Part shown: positions 14,140-21,825 of the stretch, piece after piece
How positions within the stretch are numbered: position 1 is the first letter of the stretch
Layout of the letters: the number at the start of each line of letters is the position of its first letter
DNA from: a virus
Reading direction: 5' to 3' (one strand)
IMG/VR virus record: IMGVR_UViG_3300021520_000011
Location: 1-22,387 of that record
Length of the DNA: 22,387 nucleotides
The notes under the pieces: model-generated
What the model saw: only the letters and a program-made list of their open reading frames with translations
The model's database searches: none
Told to the model about the DNA's origin: nothing
Made by a program: the position numbers and the translations under genes

Positions 14140-14697
14140 ATGCCTTATACCGAAACATTAATAGTTGGCACAGATTCATACATAAGTTTAACCGACGCGA
14201 AAAAATATTGGGCGAAAATATTGGGCGCGGAAGTTATCAGCACGACAACCGACGCAAAATTGGAAGCGGGTTTACGTGAAGCGTGTATACGAATTGAACG
14301 GCACACGTTCGCCGGTATAGTGTTAACAATCGGGCAGGCGTTACAATTCCCCCGCGACGGGGTTTATTCCCCCACAGGCGGTTTATACCCTTCTAATAGC
14401 CTTCCCGACGTGCTATTGGCTGCACAATGCGAAGAAGCATTAACAATATTAAAAATTGACGCAGACAAGGGCGCGAAAACTATGGATATAAGATTGGCGC
14501 AAGGGCAGAACGATGTCAAAATTGGTGAAATATCAGTAAAATATTCAGAACCGAAAACATACGGCGCAAACGGTATACAGTCAGCAAGGGCATGGGATTT
14601 ATTAACCGGGCTTTTACGCGGCTATGTAAACGAAGGCGGCGAATACCCGTTAAGACTTGACGGGGCGCGAAACGGGGGCATGGTTAACCCCTATTAA
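14140..14697 (+). CDS. Head-tail connector (head completion) protein
   Basis: A 185-aa protein in the first position after the coat gene. The start of the sequence (TDSYISLTDAKKYWAKILGA), the helix KLEAGLREACIRIERHTFAG, GQALQFPRDG, and PDVLLAAQCEEALTIL match the pattern of phage neck connectors often annotated as 'DnaT-like'. Such proteins form a ring under the portal and are of HK97 gp6/SPP1 gp15 type. The DnaT name is a misnomer; this is a virion assembly protein. The ATG at 14140 has AAGGAA upstream at 11 bases. The C-terminal 60 residues include a beta segment (KIGEISVKYS) and a helix that could contact the next connector. Confidence 0.75.
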   Translation: MPYTETLIVGTDSYISLTDAKKYWAKILGAEVISTTTDAKLEAGLREACIRIERHTFAGIVLTIGQALQFPRDGVYSPTGGLYPSNSLPDVLLAAQCEEALTILKIDADKGAKTMDIRLAQGQNDVKIGEISVKYSEPKTYGANGIQSARAWDLLTGLLRGYVNEGGEYPLRLDGARNGGMVNPY

Positions 14698-14709
14698 GGA
14701 TTTTATAAA

Positions 14710-15024
14710 ATGGGCATAGCGTCGGGCTTTTTATTGCAATTATGTACCCGGGTACGATACGGGGAAAACGATGGTATGTACGGACGTACAGCCGGGGCGA
14801 CGCTTGTAAATATCCCCTGCCGCTTTTCACAAAAACAGAAAACGTTAAAACTGCCCGACGGCGTATTGTGGATAAGCGCGGCGAATTTAATGGTTGAGGA
14901 CGTCGATATTATAGCCGGCGACGCAATAACAACCGACACAGGGCAGCGGTATACTGTTAAATTAGTCGAAGAAACCCGGGGGCTATCCGGCGACGTCGAA
15001 ATAAAAACCGCGTGGCTTGAATAA
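14710..15024 (+). CDS. Head closure/head-tail joining protein
   Basis: A 104-aa, mostly beta-stranded protein: short N-terminal segment, then GATLVNIPCRFSQKQ, a central ISAANLMVEDVDI stretch, and a final TGQRYTVKLVEETRG strand pair ending DVEIKTAWLE. Size, fold type and place between the connector and the tail-completion gene fit a head closure or 'stopper' protein. The ATG at 14710 has AAGGA upstream. The last base of its stop is the first base of the next start (TAATG), so the genes are coupled. No specific family motif is recognised; the call is mainly positional. Confidence 0.62.
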   Translation: MGIASGFLLQLCTRVRYGENDGMYGRTAGATLVNIPCRFSQKQKTLKLPDGVLWISAANLMVEDVDIIAGDAITTDTGQRYTVKLVEETRGLSGDVEIKTAWLE

Positions 15025-15416
15025 TGAGTAATAACAATTATATAGAAATTAATACAAATAGTTTTAATAATCAGGTTACAAAATTGGCGAATAAATGCCC
15101 GCAGATAGCCCACGCGCTTATGCAAACTTTAGTTTTGGCAATAGTCGAAATGGCGAAAGAACAAACGCCCGTGGGTAAAACCGGATTACTGAAAGCGAAT
15201 ATACAATGGGAACCAGAGGGAAATTGCAGTTTTATAATATTTGACCCGCAAGAATACGCAGCAGTACAGCACGAAAATTTGGGTTATCACCACGACGTTG
15301 GAAAAGCGCGATATTTAGCCGACCCGGTGGCGACAATAGGAATGGGACAAATGCCCGAAATTATCGCAGGTAATTTATTAAATATGTTAAACACGCAATT
15401 GGGCGGGGGGGGTTAA
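15024..15416 (+). CDS. Tail completion/neck protein, HK97 gp10-like
   Basis: A 130-aa protein with a helical N-terminal half (ALMQTLVLAIVEMAKEQ), then TPVGKTGLLKANI and, near the end, YAAVQHENLGYHHDVGKARY with YLADPV. The 'P-x-G-x-T-G-x-L' turn followed by a strand and 'A-x-x-x-H-E' is the pattern I associate with HK97 gp10-type neck proteins. It overlaps the preceding stop and is followed at once by the next ATG (stop 15414-15416, start 15417), so translation is coupled. It probably helps join the finished tail to the head. A poly-G run (GGGCGGGGGGGG) near the end codes the Gly tail and supplies the ribosome-binding site of the next gene. Confidence 0.7.
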   Translation: MSNNNYIEINTNSFNNQVTKLANKCPQIAHALMQTLVLAIVEMAKEQTPVGKTGLLKANIQWEPEGNCSFIIFDPQEYAAVQHENLGYHHDVGKARYLADPVATIGMGQMPEIIAGNLLNMLNTQLGGGG

Positions 15417-15863
15417 ATGCCGATTACACCCGTATTATTACCGATAGAAGCCGTGGCAGCAGGTTTTAAAACCTTGGGGCTGGACGGGGGCAAGAAAGTT
15501 TATATAGGGCGACGCCCGGACAAGCCGGCAGCCGAATTTATTTGTATTGCCGATTCGTTAAGCATTAATAATAACGATATACCCACGGTATTAAATCGTT
15601 ATGATGTACAATTTGCGTATAATTATAATACAGAATACGCGGCGCGAACCGCTGCACAAACGGCGTATAATTCATTCGCGGGCATGGGTGACAATTCGTT
15701 TTCAGCAACTGGATGGGAATTAACGGACTGGAAAGCCCGCACAATTATGCCGCAAGGTTTACCGATACCGATGGGCGAAAATTTGACTTGTCAAACCGCG
15801 CCCGATGGTGTATTATATCGCGTGATACTCAATGTATCATTCGGGCTTTTTTCCCGGCGGTAA
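15417..15863 (+). CDS. Tail terminator protein
   Basis: A 148-aa protein between the gp10-like gene and the tail tube genes, the usual place of the tail terminator that caps the tube and sets the end of polymerisation. The sequence has an N-terminal helix (LPIEAVAAGFKTLGL), a strand-rich middle (AEFICIADSLSINNND, YDVQFAYNY), a helix (YAARTAAQTAYNSFAG) and final strands (RVILNVSFGLFSRR), consistent with the compact alpha/beta fold of lambda gpU-like or minor capsid-like terminators. The start ATG follows the previous stop directly and uses the G-rich end of that gene as ribosome-binding site. No diagnostic motif; positional call supported by secondary structure pattern. Confidence 0.62.
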   Translation: MPITPVLLPIEAVAAGFKTLGLDGGKKVYIGRRPDKPAAEFICIADSLSINNNDIPTVLNRYDVQFAYNYNTEYAARTAAQTAYNSFAGMGDNSFSATGWELTDWKARTIMPQGLPIPMGENLTCQTAPDGVLYRVILNVSFGLFSRR

Positions 15864-15874
15864 ATAACGGGAAA
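15850..15874 (+). terminator. Weak hairpin overlapping the end of the tail terminator gene
   Basis: TTTCCCG at 15850-15856 pairs with CGGGAAA at 15868-15874, followed by TTTT. It spans the stop codon. It could partly terminate transcription before the tail tube genes or mark an mRNA end. The stem is short. Confidence 0.35.
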
Positions 15875-15929
15875 TTTTACAAACAGAAGCCTTTTACCGG
15901 GGCGAAACTAATAACTGGGGGATACCCGC

Positions 15930-16352
15930 ATGGCGAAATTTTTAGCCAAAGAAATCAAAGTCGAAATAGACACGGACGGACTGGGGACGCTTGCAGAAAT
16001 AAAAGAATTGACAAGCTTTGAACACAACCCGGCAACCGACCGCGTAGATTTGACAGACTTTGACAGCACAGATGGGCGCAAAGAATCAACAGTCGTTTTC
16101 CGGGGCGATACTTTTGTATTGCAGGGCAAAGCGGAACCCGACGACGATGGACAAATTGCCGTGGCTGCAGTCGCAGCCCTGCAGGGCGATGACGCGGTGG
16201 CTGCATATAAAATATCAGCCGGCGGCAAAACCTATGATTTTTCTGCAACTGCCGAAGTAAAATTATTCGGCGGCGGTTTAACGGACGGCGCAACGTGGCA
16301 AGCGACGCTGGAAGTAACCGGAGTACTTACCCCGGGCGTTGTAACCCCGTAA
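15930..16352 (+). CDS. Tail tube protein, copy 1
   Basis: A 140-aa beta-rich protein that is a clear paralogue of the next gene. Both start MAKFLAK and share EHNP-TDR, GRKES, FRGDTFVLQG, AGGKTY and LFGGGLTDGATWQAT. Position between terminator and chaperone, size, and the final beta-sheet segment fit the major tail tube protein, which polymerises as hexamer rings around the tape measure. The start ATG has GGGGGA at seven bases. This copy is slightly longer, with an N-terminal insertion (KVEIDTDGLGTLAEIKELTS) and a C-terminal extension (VLTPGVVTP). One of the two may form most of the tube and the other a special ring or decoration. Which is which cannot be told from sequence. Confidence 0.78.
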   Translation: MAKFLAKEIKVEIDTDGLGTLAEIKELTSFEHNPATDRVDLTDFDSTDGRKESTVVFRGDTFVLQGKAEPDDDGQIAVAAVAALQGDDAVAAYKISAGGKTYDFSATAEVKLFGGGLTDGATWQATLEVTGVLTPGVVTP

Positions 16353-16367
16353 GGACACAACACCCGC

Positions 16368-16383
16368 CGGGGAATATTCCCCG
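16368..16383 (+). terminator. Palindrome between the two tail tube genes
   Basis: CGGGGAATATTCCCCG is a perfect 16-base palindrome followed by ATTTTA. As RNA it can form a short hairpin with a weak T run, perhaps a partial terminator or stabilising element. Confidence 0.4.
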
Positions 16384-16416
16384 ATTTTATCAAACCTATT
16401 AAAAGGGGCAAACGAA

Positions 16417-16809
16417 ATGGCGAAATTTTTAGCCAAAGATATTGTAGCAAAACAGGGGTCAAACGTAATCGGCAATTTACGTTCGATTGAACATAACCCC
16501 AGCACCGACCGGGCAGATATGACAACCTTTTCAAGCACCGGCGGGCGCAAAGAATCAATAGTGATTTTCCGGGGCGATACCTTTGTATTGCAAGGGCTGG
16601 CAAACCCGACCGACGCGGGACAGGCTGCAGTAAACACACTGGGGCAGAATGTCGGAACCGCTGCAGAAGGCGCATTTTCATTAATTGCCGGCGGCAAAAC
16701 TTATGCCTTTAACGGAACCGTAGAAACCAAGTTATTTGGCGGCGGTTTAACCGACGGCGCAACATGGCAGGCGACAATTGAAGTCACAGGCGCAATTACT
16801 GTATCTTAA
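16417..16809 (+). CDS. Tail tube protein, copy 2
   Basis: A 130-aa protein homologous to the preceding gene along its whole length, including the same start (MAKFLAKDI), SIEHNPSTDRADMT, FRGDTFVLQG and GGGLTDGATWQATIEVTG. DNA in the shared blocks is also nearly identical, so the pair arose by tandem duplication and the copies have since diverged. The start ATG at 16417 has AAAGGGG upstream. It lacks the N-terminal insertion of copy 1 but has a longer middle (TLGQNVGTAAEGAFSLIAG). Likely the second tube component. Both frames are intact, which suggests both are used. Confidence 0.78.
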   Translation: MAKFLAKDIVAKQGSNVIGNLRSIEHNPSTDRADMTTFSSTGGRKESIVIFRGDTFVLQGLANPTDAGQAAVNTLGQNVGTAAEGAFSLIAGGKTYAFNGTVETKLFGGGLTDGATWQATIEVTGAITVS

Positions 16810-16819
16810 CAAGAAATGC

Positions 16820-16847
16820 CCGGGGGCGGTTACGTTCCCGCCCCCGG
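16820..16847 (+). other. GC-rich hairpin after tail tube copy 2
   Basis: CCGGGGGCGG at 16820-16829 pairs with CCGCCCCCGG at 16838-16847 around an eight-base loop. No T run follows, so it is not a standard terminator. It sits between the tail tube and chaperone genes and may protect the upstream mRNA. Confidence 0.5.
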
Positions 16848-16879
16848 TATCTACAAAATAAAAAAAAGGTGAAATTAAA

Positions 16880-17434
16880 ATGGTAATTAAACACAGAACT
16901 GGTAAAATTATCCCGCCGGGTGAAATTAACGAAAATGAAATTGATACCACTCGGGCGAAAGACAAAGCGGAAATAAAATTAAATTCTGCAGATATTGCAG
17001 AATTACCGAATGATTTAAAAATCACAATTCCGCTATTAAAAGAGGACGGCAGCGGAACCGACGAAGCCGAATTAAAATTGACTTTCCGAACCGTCGCACA
17101 AATACAGCAAGAATTAAAAATCACTTTCCCCGGCGTTTTACAGGGCGTGGGCGCGATGGATTTTGAAGTTATTAACGCAGTTGTTTGGGCTTGTGTATTG
17201 CATTCATTCCCGCAAGGTGAACCGCTGCCGACAGTTGACGCAATAGCCGAACGAATACCGCTTGACGAATTCGATAATGTAAGCCAAAAAGTTGAAAAAT
17301 TGCTGCGTAAGGCATTTCCCAAACTATTCGCAGAAATAGACGAGGATAATATAGCAAGAAAAAACTTAATTCGCCAAATTCAAGAGGAAAATCTGCGAAA
17401 AACTCTTGGGATTGGCGATATTTTAAGCGAATAG
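16880..17434 (+). CDS. Tail assembly chaperone, short form (gpG-like)
   Basis: A 184-aa soluble protein between the tail tube and the tape measure, the fixed place of the tail assembly chaperone, which coats the tape measure before the tube polymerises. It has a charged N-terminal part, a beta/alpha middle (EAELKLTFRTVAQIQQELKI) and helices near the end (VSQKVEKLLRKAFPKLFAEI). The start ATG at 16880 has AAAAGGTG upstream. Near its end it carries the slippery heptamer A-AAA-AAC at 17359-17365, and the -1 frame stays open to 17664, so a longer fused form is expected. The short form ends at 17434. Confidence 0.82.
   Translation: MVIKHRTGKIIPPGEINENEIDTTRAKDKAEIKLNSADIAELPNDLKITIPLLKEDGSGTDEAELKLTFRTVAQIQQELKITFPGVLQGVGAMDFEVINAVVWACVLHSFPQGEPLPTVDAIAERIPLDEFDNVSQKVEKLLRKAFPKLFAEIDEDNIARKNLIRQIQEENLRKTLGIGDILSE
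17359..17365 (+). other. Programmed -1 frameshift site (A-AAA-AAC)
   Basis: The in-frame reading is AGA AAA AAC, so the last A plus the two codons form the classic X-XXY-YYZ slippery sequence A AAA AAC. Slipping back one base enters a frame open from 17350 to the stop at 17662-17664. A second A-rich stretch (CGA AAA ACT at 17396-17404) is a weaker alternative. Confidence 0.72.
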
Positions 17435-17664
17435 CATACGGAATTTGCGGATTTAAAAGCGAATTAGAATGGCTTGATTTATCGCCCAGCGTTTTGTTTG
17501 ATATGTCAGAAGCGATATTGTGGCGGCTTAAATTAGAAAAAGGCAGCAGCCCGGGCATACAAACTGAATCAAATAATGATATAATAACGGCAGATAATAG
17601 CGAAGCCGGGGGATTTGTAGACGCAGGGGCATATTTTGCGTCGATGTTTTCCGGGAAAAAATAA
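17365..17664 (+). CDS. Tail assembly chaperone, frameshift extension (gpT-like part)
   Basis: This -1 frame continues the chaperone after slippage at 17359-17365 and adds about 99 residues, for a fused product near 261 aa. It fills the otherwise empty gap between the short form (stop 17434) and the tape measure (start 17677). The extension has WRYFKRIAYGICGFKSELEW, then LDLSPSVLFDMSEAILWRLK, a helical pattern with Trp and Leu residues like the second part of other siphovirus chaperones, and a C-terminal acidic/glycine tail ending MFSGKK. It has no good start of its own. The longer form is expected to bind the tube protein or tape measure while the short form is made in excess, as in the lambda G/GT case. 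Confidence 0.75.
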   Translation, partial: LNSPNSRGKSAKNSWDWRYFKRIAYGICGFKSELEWLDLSPSVLFDMSEAILWRLKLEKGSSPGIQTESNNDIITADNSEAGGFVDAGAYFASMFSGKK

Positions 17665-17676
17665 GCGGGGTTTATT

Positions 17677-20600
17677 ATGTCGTTTGACGCAGGGGCTATA
17701 GTAGCCCGTTTAAGTTTAAATACAAACCAATTTGATACGAATTTAAATCGTTCGCAGAATAATGTCAGAACCGCGACCAATTCAATGGTTCGCGGTTTTG
17801 GCGGTATTGAGGACGCAATAAAAGCAGCAACCGGCGCAATGATTGGACTGTCAGCAATGGCAGCCGCCGGGTTTGCTATTCGGGACGCGTTAACCTTTGA
17901 ACGTTCCATGCGGAATGTTAATAGTATAACCGGGTTAACCGAAGCGGGCTTAAAATCATTAAATGCGGAAGTATTAAAATTCGCGAAAGATAGCACGCAA
18001 AGCCCGGATTTATTGGCGCAAGGTTTATACGATATAGCTTCTTCGGGTTTTCAAGGCGCGGACGGGTTAAAAGTTTTGGACGCTTCCGCACGCAGCGCAA
18101 CGGCGGGCATGAGTACCACGGCGACCGCTGCGAAAGTTATTACAGGAGCATTAAACGCGTACCATTTAGAAGCAGGAAAGGTGGGCGACGTTTCCGACGT
18201 GCTTTTTCAAACAGTAAACAAAGGCGTTATTAATTTTGAACAATTAGCGCAAGGCTTGGGAAACATTATGGCACCAGCCGCCGCTTCAAATATCGGCTTG
18301 GGTGAATTAGGGGCAGCCATTGCAACCTTAACAGTAAACGGAACGCCTGCAGCCGAAAGCATGACAAATTTACAAAACCTTATAAACAAAATTCTTGCGC
18401 CTTCTGCCGATTTAGAAAAAGCATTAAAGAAAATGGGTTACGCGTCGGGCTTCGCCTTCCTACAGGCAAACGGGCTGGCGGGTTCGCTTAAAAAATTAGA
18501 CAAGGCAACCGGGGGCGATGTCGCCGGCATTCGTAAATTTTTCCCCGACGTGCAGGCATTTTCCGGGGCATTAGGTTTAATGGGTAAAAATTCTGCGACG
18601 TTTTCAAGTAATTTACGGGATATAGCCGACGCCACGAAAGTGGCCGGGGCAGCAAACAAAGCATATCAGGAACAAATGAAAAGCCCGCTTAATCAGTACG
18701 AAGCGGCGAAAAATAAAGTAAAAGCGAATGTCATAGAATCATTAACAAACAATTTATTGCCGACGTTAACCCCTATTATTACAGCGTTTGGCGTGTTATT
18801 TAATGCAGCTATGCCCGTGGTGAATATGCTTGCAATATTAGCAGGAAAGGCGGCAACATTCGCAGCAAGCCCGCTGGGGCAGAATGTTATCGCAATATCA
18901 GCCGCGTTTATCGGGTTAAAAATGGCAATAGCCCCAATTGCCGGGATATTTGGAACCGCTATTGGATACCTGCAGCGGCTTGCAGTTGAATACAATACAA
19001 CCGCGAACGTTTTAAAAAAACCTATTCAAATGAGGGCTTCTGGAACGTTTGAAACGGCGCGGCGAACGGCACTGGGCGGCACGGCGCAAGTATACGACGC
19101 AGCAGCAGCGAATCGAATAGCGCAAGCAAATTTGGCAAATTCAAATACTGCAATGCGGGCAACCTTTGCAACTAATCAATACAGCGACGCCCAGATAAAA
19201 CAGATATTCACACAGCGGCAGGCAGCTGGCGAAGCGGTACGGGCAGCACGCGGGAATTTAGAACTTGCACAAAGTAACCTAATGGCAGCACGTGCCGAAG
19301 AAATACGCACCACGGCACAATTTAACGCAGTCGCCGCTGGGCGTTCCCGTTCGGGTTTATCCGTTGCACAAGCTGCAGCCCTTCGAGATGAAGCCATTGC
19401 AAATTCACAGGCAGCAGTGGCGACAGCAAACAAAGCCGAAACAGATATGGCAGGGGCGACAATGGCGGCACGAAACGCAAACGCCCGGGCAGCGAATACA
19501 TTAGCGCAACAAGGCGGCAGCGTAGCAACTGCACAAGCGACGGTGGCGACAAACACGCTGGCAGTCGCAGAAGCCGAAGCAGCAGCAGCGACAGCAGCAG
19601 CAGCGGGGGCAGCGGGGGCGCAAGCCGTCGGGCTTCGGGCAGTATTCGCGGGGGCATTAGCAGCAGCGGGCGCATTAGGTACGATGTTGGCGACACAGTT
19701 AGCAATGGGCGCGGCAATTGCCGGGCTTGCTGCCGTCGGGTATGAAATGTGGAAAATATGCGAATACACAAAGCAGGCGGCAGATGAACAAAAGCGTTTA
19801 AACGATTTATTACCGGGTGACAAGGCAAACTGGGCGCGGACTTATGAAACAAGTAAAAACAGAAGCCCGGCAGAACAAGCCCGAATTAAAAAAGAGAATT
19901 TGCAGTATAATACAATTATTACCGCCCGAATTGACCCGAACGATGAAAAGGCGTTAAGTGACAGCGTATCATTTATGAGAAACCGAATAGCAAAGCAGCA
20001 AAAGCGGCTTTTAACTGCCCCGGTTGGTTCCGAAAGATATAAACAATTACAAAGCAATATACAATTTGATACAGAAGTGCAAGGCAATTTGGAAAAAGGC
20101 GTGGAAGCAATACGCAGTAAACGCAAACAGAACCCGGACACAGCCGGCGTGGGCGTTATGACAGGGGCAGAAAAAAAAGGAAAACATCAGGCTATTGTGA
20201 TACCGCCCCCCGCTGGCGGCTTCAATATGGATTGGATAAATAAAAAAATTGCCGAAGCCGAAAGCCGTAAAACTTTTGTTATAAAGAAAACAGGAGCGAC
20301 ACATGGTGAAGAGGTTCAGAAGTTAGACAAAAAGCTGGACGCCTTAAAAGCGATAAAAGAAATTATTACCCGGGACACGCAAAAAGTCGTATTATCCCCG
20401 GTAATTAGCGGTTTGGAAACCGGAAAAATAGGGCTTGAACAAATGGCTGGGAGTGTTAAAAAATTAAATGAACAATTAGCCGACCTTAAAATAGAACAAG
20501 CGAAATTAAGCCCGGAAAATAGACGCTGGCACGAATTAGCCGACGCGATAGGAATAGCCGAAAGTAAATTAAATATATACCAAGGCAGCATGGCAAAATG

Positions 20601-21573
20601 GGCGCAACAGTACGCGGAATTATCGGGCATGAAATACACCCGGGCAATGCGTGGCATTGAAGCAAATTTTGCTTCTGCCGACCTTGCACAAATGCAGCGA
20701 TTTGGGCGTATGCAGCAGATAGCCGACCAGATTGGCGGCACGTATGCAACAAAGATACAGGCGCAAATTACACTTGAAACCAATTTATCAGAAATACAGC
20801 GACGCAGGGCAGAAAGTGAATTGGATTTTGAGCGGCAAATAAAGGACGGGAAAATGGCGGGCGCGTCAAAAACCGCTATAATGGCGATAGAAGAACAAAA
20901 GAAATTCACACTTGAAAAAATTACAAACGAAGAACAAAAAGTAAAATTGCAATTTCAAATTGAAATGAACAAACAAAGCCTTGACGACGCGAAGCAGCAA
21001 TTAATGGACTTTACGAATTTACACCCCGTGAAAGGTTCGGAATATGCAGCCGGGTACAAACAAGCAATAGAAGCAAACGCAACGCAGGCAGCAATGGGCG
21101 TAAACAATAGCGGCGATATTTACGCAATGATACGTAAATCATTATCAGAACCAGTGGGCTTTTCCCCGGCTTCTATGTCATACGCAAAAGGGACCCCGGT
21201 GGCGGGGCAGGAATTAGCCGGTGGCGCGTTTACCCGGGGATTAAGAAACCCCATTAGTAATATTGCTAATTATGCAGCCCCGGGGCTTGGGGACGCTGCA
21301 GGCGCGTTAAATGATACTTTAAAACAACTGGGCAACCTATTGCAAACGACTTTTGGCGGGCTGCCGCAAGCAATAGCAGAATGGGGCGAGAATATGCGAA
21401 ATTTGACAGCCCCGCAACAAGTCGCAGCAGCAGCAGGGGGACAGGGCGGCAAGTTGAATATAGTAATAAATATCCCCGAAAGCGTCGAAGCAAAAACGAC
21501 CGGCGGGGTTCCCGATAACTTAAACGTAGTATTTCAGAATATGAACCGACGCGGAAAACTTTGGGGGTTTTAA
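17677..21573 (+). CDS. Tail tape measure protein, TP901 family
   Basis: A 1298-aa protein, the longest tail gene. Residues about 95-240 carry the TP901-type core (QSPDLLAQGLYDIASSGFQG, then FEQLAQGLGNIMAPAAASNI). Hydrophobic segments occur near residues 45-70, 365-390, 402-432 and 655-690; those near 365-432 and 655-690 could insert in the host membrane during DNA entry. Between them is a very Ala-rich coiled-coil stretch (about 465-650). The C-terminal third has charged helices and ends in a Gly-rich, beta-type tail (KLNIVINIPESVEAK). Length suggests a tail of roughly 190-200 nm by the usual 0.15 nm per residue rule. The start ATG has GGGG upstream and lies 13 bases after the chaperone extension stop. 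No lytic transglycosylase motif was seen. Confidence 0.92.
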   Translation: MSFDAGAIVARLSLNTNQFDTNLNRSQNNVRTATNSMVRGFGGIEDAIKAATGAMIGLSAMAAAGFAIRDALTFERSMRNVNSITGLTEAGLKSLNAEVLKFAKDSTQSPDLLAQGLYDIASSGFQGADGLKVLDASARSATAGMSTTATAAKVITGALNAYHLEAGKVGDVSDVLFQTVNKGVINFEQLAQGLGNIMAPAAASNIGLGELGAAIATLTVNGTPAAESMTNLQNLINKILAPSADLEKALKKMGYASGFAFLQANGLAGSLKKLDKATGGDVAGIRKFFPDVQAFSGALGLMGKNSATFSSNLRDIADATKVAGAANKAYQEQMKSPLNQYEAAKNKVKANVIESLTNNLLPTLTPIITAFGVLFNAAMPVVNMLAILAGKAATFAASPLGQNVIAISAAFIGLKMAIAPIAGIFGTAIGYLQRLAVEYNTTANVLKKPIQMRASGTFETARRTALGGTAQVYDAAAANRIAQANLANSNTAMRATFATNQYSDAQIKQIFTQRQAAGEAVRAARGNLELAQSNLMAARAEEIRTTAQFNAVAAGRSRSGLSVAQAAALRDEAIANSQAAVATANKAETDMAGATMAARNANARAANTLAQQGGSVATAQATVATNTLAVAEAEAAAATAAAAGAAGAQAVGLRAVFAGALAAAGALGTMLATQLAMGAAIAGLAAVGYEMWKICEYTKQAADEQKRLNDLLPGDKANWARTYETSKNRSPAEQARIKKENLQYNTIITARIDPNDEKALSDSVSFMRNRIAKQQKRLLTAPVGSERYKQLQSNIQFDTEVQGNLEKGVEAIRSKRKQNPDTAGVGVMTGAEKKGKHQAIVIPPPAGGFNMDWINKKIAEAESRKTFVIKKTGATHGEEVQKLDKKLDALKAIKEIITRDTQKVVLSPVISGLETGKIGLEQMAGSVKKLNEQLADLKIEQAKLSPENRRWHELADAIGIAESKLNIYQGSMAKWAQQYAELSGMKYTRAMRGIEANFASADLAQMQRFGRMQQIADQIGGTYATKIQAQITLETNLSEIQRRRAESELDFERQIKDGKMAGASKTAIMAIEEQKKFTLEKITNEEQKVKLQFQIEMNKQSLDDAKQQLMDFTNLHPVKGSEYAAGYKQAIEANATQAAMGVNNSGDIYAMIRKSLSEPVGFSPASMSYAKGTPVAGQELAGGAFTRGLRNPISNIANYAAPGLGDAAGALNDTLKQLGNLLQTTFGGLPQAIAEWGENMRNLTAPQQVAAAAGGQGGKLNIVINIPESVEAKTTGGVPDNLNVVFQNMNRRGKLWGF

Positions 21574-21576
21574 ATA

Positions 21577-21825
21577 ATGGCTGCTTCCGGTATATTTTTA
21601 ACATGGCTGGGGAATGAAGTACAGGTTTACTATGACGGCAGCCGCGTGGTGACAAAAGTTGACGGCGTTATAGTATCTTATTTTACACCTGCAGGCGAAC
21701 CCAGCAGCATAACTTTACTTGAACAGCCGTGGGGACAATGGCGACTGATTTACACAACAAGCGGCGCAAACCCGGCGACAATTAACCTTCACAGCGACAA
21801 CAGGGGGGCAACGTGGTACAGTTAA
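21577..21825 (+). CDS. Small distal tail protein, 82 aa, unknown
   Basis: An 82-residue, mostly beta-stranded protein (GIFLTWLGNEVQVYYDGSRV, then GQWRLIYTTSGANP) placed right after the tape measure; its ATG comes three bases after the tape measure stop. The regular short strands and turns with aromatic residues suggest a small tail-tip or decoration domain. It has no signal peptide or membrane segment. I do not recognise the family. It overlaps the start of the next gene by 13 bases, so the two are coupled. A small subunit at the distal tail or baseplate hub is the likely place, by position only. Confidence 0.6.
   Translation: MAASGIFLTWLGNEVQVYYDGSRVVTKVDGVIVSYFTPAGEPSSITLLEQPWGQWRLIYTTSGANPATINLHSDNRGATWYS

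Noticed and set aside
17577-17593. Promoter for the tape measure gene
   Set aside because: It lies within the coding frame of the chaperone extension, lacks a -35, and a 16-base match in A/T-rich DNA can occur by chance. Kept only as part of the motif finding, not as a feature.
17172-17996. Open frame of 274 codons on the minus strand across the chaperone and the tape measure start
   Set aside because: It spans two real rightward genes and a frameshift site, has antisense-type composition and no start signals.
19081-19640. Tandem-repeat or CRISPR-like appearance of GCAGCA-rich stretches
   Set aside because: These are codon-level Ala/Gln repeats in the tape measure coiled-coil region; no regular direct repeats with unique spacers exist.
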